This document shows, piece after piece, positions 54,861 through 61,572 of a DNA stretch of 64,000 bases. The notes beneath the pieces were generated by a model. That model saw only the letters and a list, made by a program, of their open reading frames with translations. It was not told the origin of the DNA and ran no database searches. Numbering within the stretch: the first letter of the stretch is position 1; every line of letters begins with the position of its first letter. Made by a program: the position numbers and the translations under genes. The DNA is from JACOND01 sp965202795 (GTDB lineage Bacteria > Bdellovibrionota > Bdellovibrionia > Bdellovibrionales > UBA1609): NCBI GenBank assembly GCA_965202795.1, contig OZ241848.1:1-64000 (forward strand). Direction: 5' to 3'.

Positions 54861-57398
54861 ATGACAAAAAAAAGAGATCGCGGCAAAAAGCCGATTGAAA
54901 TTTACAAGCACAAAGAGCAAAAACGGAAAAACAACCCCCAGGCCGGGATTGTGACCGCCGAAAGGGACAATCCCCAGGTCCAGACCAAACAATACAAATA
55001 CGATCCTCATCTGGATCCAGAGCTTCAATGGGCCGGAAAGGCCGAAAGGCTGTCCTTTGAAGCCCCGACAATCCCCCTCCATATTCACGAAAAAATCGAT
55101 CCCCGGAGCGTCATTGAGACGGTCCGGCGCAGAAATGCCGTGGATTATGAGCAGCTGTCCCTGTTTCACGAGAAATCAGAAAAGCGCCCCCTGGAAAAAG
55201 AAATTGAGTTTTACAAACACGAAAAGCTTTGGAGCAACCGCCTGATTGCCGGCGATTCCCTTGCGGTGATGAACTCCCTGCTGGAAAAAGAGGGGATGGG
55301 GGGCAAGGTCCAGTGCGTTTATATTGACCCGCCCTATGGGATTAAATACGGCTCCAATTTTCAGCCTTTCACAAACAAGCGGGAAGTCAAAGACAAAGAC
55401 GAGGATTTAACGGCAGAGCCGGAAACCATAAAAGCCTTTCGCGACACATGGGAGCTTGGGATTCACTCTTACCTCTCTTATTTAAGGGACAGACTTTTGC
55501 TTGCAAGAGAGCTTTTGACAGACAGCGGCTCATGCTTTGTCCAAATCTCCGATGAAAATGTTCACCTTGTCCGCAATCTTATGGATGAGGTTTTTGGGAA
55601 AGAGAATTTTGTTTCATTGATCAATTTTAGAAAAAAAACTATGCCATTAAGAGCGAAATATATAGAACAAATGTGTGACTATATTATATGGCACGCAAAA
55701 AACAAATCACATCTAAAATATCATTCGCTTTTTGAACAAAAGAAAACAGAGGGTGACTTTCACTACAAGTGGTATTTAAGAAAAAACGGCTCACATGTTC
55801 TGATGAGCAAAGAGCAGACAAATAATCACTCCCTTTTGCCAAAAGAAGGGAGAAACAATTTATATCTTCTGAAATCATTAGTCGCTTCGGGAAAAAATCC
55901 AAGCGGGCTGTTTGATTATAAATTCAATAACCGTATTTATCAACATCCCCATCAGGGCTATGGAACTACTGAAAAAGGAATGAAAAATCTTGATATTGCG
56001 GGAAGACTGCAAATTGAAGGAAATCGCTTAACTTATAGATATTTTTTAAAAGATTATCCAGTTAGTAAAATTCTCGCTAATTGGAATGATACGATTGGAG
56101 CAAAAGACAAACTGTATGCAGTGCAGACACATACAGAAGTGATAGAAAGATGCATTTTAATGACCACAAAGCCGGGAGACCTGGTTCTTGATCCAACCTG
56201 CGGGAGCGGAACAGCAGCTTATGCGGCGGAAAAATGGGGCCGCCGCTGGATAACCTGCGACACCTCGCGGGTCGCCATAGCCCTGGCCAGGCAGCGGCTT
56301 ATGACAGCAAATTTTGACTACTATAAGCTGAAAGACGAGAAAAAGGGAATCAATGAGGGATTTAACTGCAAAGAGGCTCCTCATATCACTTTAAAATCCA
56401 TTGCCAATAATCCAGACATTAAAGATGGCATGAGCAAAAAAGAAATTGAAGCGGCTGTCGCCCGCCATGCCCCCAAAGAAACCCTTTATGATCAGCCTTT
56501 TATAGATAAAAACAAACTCCGGGTGTCCGGCCCCTTTACTGTGGAGGCTGTCCCCGCCGTCCGGGTGGAGACTTTGTCCGGCGAAGTTCTTAACGGGGCG
56601 GACAGCCCCGTAAAACAGGACTGGCTTTTTTACCTTAAAGAGCGCGGCATTAAAGGGAAAAAGGGCCTTTCCCAAGACATAGAATTTTCCAGGCTGGAGA
56701 TAATGAATGACACAAAATACATTTTCGCCGAAGGGGAGACAAAGGCTGACGGAAAAAGGGCGATTGTCTGCTTTGGCTCTGAATACGCCCCCATGGAGCA
56801 AAGGCAGATTGAGCTGGCCCTTAAAGAGGCCAGGCCCTTTCGCCCTGATATTGTGATTTTTTGCGCCTTTCAGTTTGATCCGGAGGCCGGAAAAGAAGTG
56901 GATGAATTGGATCTAAAATGGACAAAGGCCCTGAAAGTTCAGATGAACAGCGATCTTTTCACAGAAGACCTTAAAAAAAGCGCCAAAGGAGAGGAGAGCT
57001 TTTGGCTTGTGGGGCAGCCGGATGTCTCATTAAAAAAAATCTCCAAAGGGGAGCATAAAGGCAAATACACTGCCAGCGTTGAGGGCTTTGACTATTACGA
57101 CACAAAAACAAACAGCGTTCAAACAGGCGGCAAAAAAAACATTGCCTTCTGGATGCTGGACACCGATTATGACGGGAGGTCCCTTTACCCCCGGCAGGTT
57201 TTCTTTCCCCTGGCGGGCGGCAGCGGCGGCTGGGAGAGGCTGAAAAAAGCCCTGCGCTCGGAAATCAATGAAGCTCTGATGGACAAATTTAAAGGAACAG
57301 AATCCCTGCCCTTTAAGCCGGAAAATCACAAAAAAATCGCCGTCAAAATCATTGATGACCGCGGCATTGAAAGCCTTGTCATAAAACCCCTGAGCTAA
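54861..57398 (+). CDS. Beta-class DNA methyltransferase (type III Mod-like)
   Basis: 845 residues, GGGAGGGC before the ATG. Motif IV DPPY in CVYIDPPYGIKYGSNF (about 152-167) precedes motif I in LDPTCGSGTAAYAAEKWGRR (about 443-462), the beta-class order of N6-adenine or N4-cytosine methyltransferases. Between them is a target-recognition region (about 245-430). The C-terminal 350 residues, ending VKIIDDRGIESLVIKPL, are an extension seen in long Mod-like enzymes paired with DEAH restriction helicases. The DNA encoding residues ~245-430 (55600-56160) is clearly more AT-rich than its flanks. First large gene of the operon; the partner is the helicase at 61548. Confidence 0.9.
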   Translation: MTKKRDRGKKPIEIYKHKEQKRKNNPQAGIVTAERDNPQVQTKQYKYDPHLDPELQWAGKAERLSFEAPTIPLHIHEKIDPRSVIETVRRRNAVDYEQLSLFHEKSEKRPLEKEIEFYKHEKLWSNRLIAGDSLAVMNSLLEKEGMGGKVQCVYIDPPYGIKYGSNFQPFTNKREVKDKDEDLTAEPETIKAFRDTWELGIHSYLSYLRDRLLLARELLTDSGSCFVQISDENVHLVRNLMDEVFGKENFVSLINFRKKTMPLRAKYIEQMCDYIIWHAKNKSHLKYHSLFEQKKTEGDFHYKWYLRKNGSHVLMSKEQTNNHSLLPKEGRNNLYLLKSLVASGKNPSGLFDYKFNNRIYQHPHQGYGTTEKGMKNLDIAGRLQIEGNRLTYRYFLKDYPVSKILANWNDTIGAKDKLYAVQTHTEVIERCILMTTKPGDLVLDPTCGSGTAAYAAEKWGRRWITCDTSRVAIALARQRLMTANFDYYKLKDEKKGINEGFNCKEAPHITLKSIANNPDIKDGMSKKEIEAAVARHAPKETLYDQPFIDKNKLRVSGPFTVEAVPAVRVETLSGEVLNGADSPVKQDWLFYLKERGIKGKKGLSQDIEFSRLEIMNDTKYIFAEGETKADGKRAIVCFGSEYAPMEQRQIELALKEARPFRPDIVIFCAFQFDPEAGKEVDELDLKWTKALKVQMNSDLFTEDLKKSAKGEESFWLVGQPDVSLKKISKGEHKGKYTASVEGFDYYDTKTNSVQTGGKKNIAFWMLDTDYDGRSLYPRQVFFPLAGGSGGWERLKKALRSEINEALMDKFKGTESLPFKPENHKKIAVKIIDDRGIESLVIKPLS

Positions 57399-57444
57399 AC
57401 GCCCATAAAAGCCGATACAAAAAACAAAAGGAGAAAAAAACAAT

Positions 57445-59289
57445 ATGAATTTTTTAAAAAGCGCTGCAAAGAAAGCTGCAAAAGCTTTAAACATTATCAA
57501 AGGGGGGTTTTCTGTCTCTCCAAGGATATTGGATCATTTTGGAATACAGGCGTATGCTTCCATTAACAAATCATTGGTTGAATTAGCATCCAACTCTTAT
57601 GACGCTGACGCGGCGGAAGTTCATATATCTTTGCCGGATCAAATAGAGAAAAACAGCGAGATCATTTTGGAGGATAATGGCATGGGAATGTCAACAAAAG
57701 AATTTCAGGAGCATTACCTGCAAATCGGAAGAGACAGACGGCAAGAGCAGGCAATTGACACCAGCCCCGGCGGCAGAAAAATTATAGGAAACAAGGGCAT
57801 AGGCAAGCTGGCCGGTTTTGGAATTGCCGGGCTTATAAGAGTTGAAACTTATAAAGGCGGCATTATGACAGCTGCCAATCTTAAAAGAGCGGATTTTGAC
57901 AATAATAAGGATTTGAAGGACACAAAGTTTGATATTGAAACTTATCAGTTAAAAAAAGCTTCTTTAAAAGAAGAGGGAACAAAAATCATTCTTAAAGATT
58001 TGAAACAGGATTTATCAGTTCCAGACAAAACCTTTCTAAGACGATATTTAAGAAATAACCTGCCAAAATATGAAAATTTTAAAATATTTGTGGACAATAT
58101 TGAATGCGCTGTGAGAGACATACGCGGAGAAAAGCATGATATCAATGAGACAATAGAAATCCTGGGCAAGCCTGTCACAGGATACTATATCATTGCGAAC
58201 GCCAATCAGGCTGAGCCGGGCCTGGCCGTCCGAGTCAGAGGAAGGCTCGTGACCAAGCCGGGCTTTTTTAATCTGCCTCTTGATTCTTTCACAGGATATA
58301 TCAGCAAAAAATTAACAGGAGAATTGCATGCTGACTTTTTAGATGAGGGAAATGGAAAGTTCCAATCCCTGATCAACACCTCAAGAACGGGATTTATTGA
58401 AGAGAACAAAACTGTGGAAAAATTTAACGCCTGGGCAAAAAGTTTTTTAAAAAAAGTCCTTAAAGAAGAAGGCCAAAAACAGCTTGCCGGGCAAACAGCC
58501 AAGATATTAAAAACAAAAACTATTGAGGGCCGTCTGAGGGAATTGCCGTCTCCTGTCAGAAAAAAAGCCAAAGAGGTTATCTCAGCTTTGGCGGCAAAAA
58601 TGAAAGAGAGGGAGGATCATGAAATTATTGAGTTTGCCGGGCTTATTTTGCAGTATTTTGAGTCCAATGTTCTTAAAGAGCTTCTGGACAGCATTCTAAA
58701 GGCTGATTCAAATGATGTGGAAAAGCTTGCGGATCTTATCTCTGAATGGGGAGTAAGGGATGTCGCCGGTGTTGCAAGCCTTATCCGCCAGCATGTTCAA
58801 ATAATCAAAAAACTGGAAGAGCTTGTTAATAAGCCGGAAACTAAGGAAAAGCAGGTTCACAGGCTTTTTGAAAAAAATCTGTGGCTTCTGGATGACAAAT
58901 ACAAGCTGTGGGAATCCAACAAGTCTTTAAAAACCATCCTTGGAAAAAACTTAGACAAAGAGTTTGGCAAACAACAATATCTGCGGCCGGATTTGGTTTG
59001 CCTGAGCAGCAATTCTGACGCTGTTATTATAGAATTTAAGCGCCCTGAAAGGGCTGTTTCAACACAGGATTTAACTCAAGTTCTTGGCTATAAGGGCTTG
59101 ATGCAAAAACAAATGCCCGGCATTTCCAATACAGCTGTTTTTGTGATAGGAAAAAAATATGATGATTCTGTCAGGGCAATCAAAAAGGACCAGGAGAAGG
59201 CTGGCATCTTCTTAATGAGCTATTCAGAGGTTTTGTCAAAAGCGGAAAGAAAATTCAGCGACATATTAAAAATACTTGAGAGCAGATAA
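57445..59289 (+). CDS. GHKL (HSP90/MORC-like) ATPase fused to PD-(D/E)XK nuclease domain
   Basis: 614 residues, AAAAGGAGAAAA before the ATG, 46 bp after the methyltransferase. ATP-binding motifs: N box ELASNSYDADA (47-57), G1 DNGMGM (77-82), G2 GNKGIGKLAGF (115-125). A transducer-like middle and a coiled-coil region (about 370-470) follow. The C-terminal domain has LRPDLVC with Asp516 and AVIIEFKRP with Glu530 and Lys532, a DUF4263/Shedu-like nuclease core, preceded by VHRLFEKNLWLLDD. ATP-driven dimer clamping coupled to DNA cleavage is plausible. A second effector inside a restriction-modification operon is unusual. Confidence 0.85.
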   Translation: MNFLKSAAKKAAKALNIIKGGFSVSPRILDHFGIQAYASINKSLVELASNSYDADAAEVHISLPDQIEKNSEIILEDNGMGMSTKEFQEHYLQIGRDRRQEQAIDTSPGGRKIIGNKGIGKLAGFGIAGLIRVETYKGGIMTAANLKRADFDNNKDLKDTKFDIETYQLKKASLKEEGTKIILKDLKQDLSVPDKTFLRRYLRNNLPKYENFKIFVDNIECAVRDIRGEKHDINETIEILGKPVTGYYIIANANQAEPGLAVRVRGRLVTKPGFFNLPLDSFTGYISKKLTGELHADFLDEGNGKFQSLINTSRTGFIEENKTVEKFNAWAKSFLKKVLKEEGQKQLAGQTAKILKTKTIEGRLRELPSPVRKKAKEVISALAAKMKEREDHEIIEFAGLILQYFESNVLKELLDSILKADSNDVEKLADLISEWGVRDVAGVASLIRQHVQIIKKLEELVNKPETKEKQVHRLFEKNLWLLDDKYKLWESNKSLKTILGKNLDKEFGKQQYLRPDLVCLSSNSDAVIIEFKRPERAVSTQDLTQVLGYKGLMQKQMPGISNTAVFVIGKKYDDSVRAIKKDQEKAGIFLMSYSEVLSKAERKFSDILKILESR

Positions 59290-59311
59290 AGGGAAAACAC
59301 AGGAGAGCGCG

Positions 59312-60631
59312 ATGGCCAGCCAGGAAAGAAGCTTCAAATTAACAATAAAAAATGTCAGATGTTTTGCGACAGAGCAGCATTTTGATATTCGCCCCCTGAC
59401 TTTTTTAATAGGGCCAAACAGCTCGGGAAAGACAACTGTTATGAGCTGTTTTTCCACAATTTACAGCTTTATATCTCATGGAGGCTTCCGTTATCCTGAT
59501 TTTAACAAAGAGCCTTACTCTATGGGAGCTTTTGTGGATATCGTCAGCAGATCAAAGACAGGGAGAAAGAAAAGCATCATGCAAAACTTTGAAATTGGCA
59601 TCAGCCACAATAATGACATCAAATACAATTTTTGTTTTAAAGAAAAGAAGGCCGGCGCTGAGCCTGTCATAAAGCGGGCGGGCGCAAGCGTTAAGGATGT
59701 TTCATTTTGCTGTGAAGAGAGCGGGAGGAAAATTCTTTTTACCGCAAAAGACAATAAAAGCAATAAAAAAATTAAAGAAAATAAGCATTTTTTTTTCAAT
59801 GATGATATTTCTCTGGCCTGGCATATTCTAGACCCTTGCATTCCCCGAAAATCTCCCTCTAATAGAAACAAGCAGGATGTTTTTTATGAAAAATTAAAGC
59901 TTTTGCGCTCTTGGAGAAGAACATTATTTGCAAAAAGCATATTCAACATGGCTCCTGTCCGCTCAAAGCCTCAAAGAACATATAACCCTGTTAAGGAATC
60001 TCCCAGCCCGGAAGGCAGCGAGATCCCTGTTCTTCTCTCTAACTTAAGAGGAAAAACAGGGGATTGGAAAAAAATCCACAAAAGCTTAATTGATTTTGGC
60101 AAAGCATCCGGCCTGTTTTCTGATATTGAAGTTAGAAAATTTGGAGAAACCAAAGGAGATCCTTTTCAGCTGCGGTTTCAAATAAGAGGGGTTAAATCCA
60201 ATATTATAGACACCGGCTATGGCTTGAGTCAAATTCTTCCGCTTTTGGCTCGTCTTTTCGCCTCCGGCGCTCAAAGCGGCCTGACCTTGAAAAAAAGAGG
60301 GGCTTGGCTCCTAGTCCAGCAGCCGGAGGTTCATTTGCATCCAGCAGCCCGCGCGGAGCTGGCTTCATTGTTTGTTCAAAGCGCAAAAGCAGACAATTCT
60401 TTTTTAATTGAAACGCACAGCGACTTTCTTTTGGACAGGACAAGGATTGAGGTCCGCAAAGGGGAGATTGATCCCGATCTGGTTTCCATAATATATTTTG
60501 AGCCTGTAAAAGACGGAGTCAAATCGCATAATATGTCTGTTGACAAACAGGGCAATCTTATTGGAGCGCCTGCGGGATACAGAAGCTTTTTTACCAAAGA
60601 AACCAACCGCCTTTTGGGCTTTGAGGGCTAA
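59312..60631 (+). CDS. AAA/ABC-type ATPase (DUF3696/OLD-like)
   Basis: 439 residues from the ATG at 59312 (AGGAGAG precedes it; an upstream ATG at 59276 in the same frame overlaps the previous gene). Walker A IGPNSSGKTT (33-42), C-terminal LLVQQPEVHLHPAARAELAS (Walker B/D-loop, about 330-350) and LIETHSDFLLDRTR (H-loop). There is no TOPRIM domain, so it differs from full OLD nucleases. Such ATPases commonly pair with a small nuclease partner, here the PIN-like gene that starts 3 bp after its stop. Its last codons are inside the 71-bp tandem repeat. Confidence 0.85.
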   Translation: MASQERSFKLTIKNVRCFATEQHFDIRPLTFLIGPNSSGKTTVMSCFSTIYSFISHGGFRYPDFNKEPYSMGAFVDIVSRSKTGRKKSIMQNFEIGISHNNDIKYNFCFKEKKAGAEPVIKRAGASVKDVSFCCEESGRKILFTAKDNKSNKKIKENKHFFFNDDISLAWHILDPCIPRKSPSNRNKQDVFYEKLKLLRSWRRTLFAKSIFNMAPVRSKPQRTYNPVKESPSPEGSEIPVLLSNLRGKTGDWKKIHKSLIDFGKASGLFSDIEVRKFGETKGDPFQLRFQIRGVKSNIIDTGYGLSQILPLLARLFASGAQSGLTLKKRGAWLLVQQPEVHLHPAARAELASLFVQSAKADNSFLIETHSDFLLDRTRIEVRKGEIDPDLVSIIYFEPVKDGVKSHNMSVDKQGNLIGAPAGYRSFFTKETNRLLGFEG

Positions 60632-60890
60632 GCCATGCGCATGATGCTGGATGTCAATATGCGGCCGGATTTTTTAATCGTCTTTTGGGGTTTGAGGGCT
60701 AAGCCATGCGCATGATGCTGGATGTCAATATGCGGCCGGATTTTTTAATCGTCTTTTGGAGTTTGAGGGCTAAGCCATGCGCATGATGCTGGATGTCAAT
60801 ATGCGGCCGGATTTTTTAATCGTCTTTTGGAGTTTGAGGGCTAAGCCATGCGCATGATGCTGGATGTCAATATGCGGCCGGATTTTTTTC
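60620..60890 (+). repeat. 71-bp tandem repeat spanning the ATPase stop and the PIN-like gene start
   Basis: The unit TTTGAGGGCTAAGCCATGCG, then CATGATGCTGGATGTCAATA and TGCGGCCGGATTTTTT..., begins at 60620, 60691, 60762 and 60833. ATG copies sit at 60635, 60706, 60777 and 60848, each 71 bp apart. Each unit contains the ATPase stop (GGCTAA) and a start of the next gene (ATGCGCATGATGCTGGATG). As 71 is not a multiple of three, each copy resets the frame. The last copy has seven T where the others have six. Confidence 0.92.
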
Positions 60891-61271
60891 AAACAAGAGG
60901 AAAGCATGCTGCCTGTTCATAAATGGATGGAAAAACGAAACGGAAAATTGATTTATTCCGATCATGAGCCGCTTCAAAGAGAGCTGACCCAGAGACAGAA
61001 AAAAGCTTTGGAAAGATATAATCAGTCAGGAAAGGCCCGCTTTTTTCCTAAAGAGCAAGTTGAGCGAACGATAATCAGCTTAAGGAAAAACAAAGACAAC
61101 AGATTCAAATCAAATGACATTCATATATTGGGCCTGGCAAAAACCGCTAAAGCAAAGATCCTTTGCTCAAAGGATACGGATCTGCATCATGATTTTAAAC
61201 AAATCTTAAACGGAAACATTTATCAAAACAAAAAACATGAGCATCTTTTAACCAGAGACGCCTGTCCATAA
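60848..61271 (+). pseudogene. PIN-like nuclease gene with frameshifted start
   Basis: The frame from the ATG at 60848 reads MRMMLDVNMRPDFF, an N-terminal PIN-like strand with its acidic residue, then leaves frame at a seven-T run (60883-60889). With six T it would continue into KQEESMLPVHKWMEKRNGKL. The body (60906-61271) is open: IYSDHEPLQREL, RFFPKEQVERTI, SNDIHILGLAKTAKAKILCS, KDTDLHHDFKQILNGN, with further PIN-type acidic positions. A restart at ATG 60906, preceded by GAGGAAAG, would give 121 residues lacking the first Asp. Either phase-variable or inactivated. Confidence 0.65.
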
Positions 61272-61314
61272 ACTCTTAGATGAAGTGTCAATAAAATAAA
61301 ATGGATCCTTCATA

Positions 61315-61572
61315 GTGTCAAATCAAGAAAACATTTTTAAATTTAAATTAAGTTTTTCCTGGTTAAGAAAAACTATAAAGATTATATTATTATTTTCTTA
61401 TGAGCTTATAAAAGCATTTAAAACAAAATGCAGGGAAAATGCGATTTATGATATTCTTAAATATGCTTTATTAGGATGTTTAATTATTGTGTATACAAGC
61501 AAAGGCTTCATTAGTGAGAAAAATAATATAGTCATGGACATTAAGCTATGCCAAAGCCCATCAAAAAGCTGA
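61315..61572 (+). CDS. Small AT-rich ORF with one hydrophobic segment
   Basis: 85 codons from a GTG start. The hydrophobic segment about 46-62 (YALLGCLIIVYTSKGFI) suggests a one-TM protein. The region is far more AT-rich than its neighbours, and two GTGTCAA copies lie at 61287 and 61314. It overlaps the start of the restriction helicase by 25 bp, so it may couple its translation. It could also be a chance frame in an inserted AT-rich segment. No family is recognised. Confidence 0.35.
   Translation: MSNQENIFKFKLSFSWLRKTIKIILLFSYELIKAFKTKCRENAIYDILKYALLGCLIIVYTSKGFISEKNNIVMDIKLCQSPSKS

Noticed and set aside
56391..57500. Minus-strand frames of 136 and 156 codons, aromatic-rich
   Set aside because: Antisense to the methyltransferase C-terminal part; no motifs and incompatible with the continuous + strand operon.
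60864..60905. Start of the PIN-like protein at 60864 (MSICGRIFF...)
   Set aside because: This frame reads the repeat out of phase with the MLDVN start; the peptide is not PIN-like there, so the true start is either 60848 with a frameshift or a restart at 60906.
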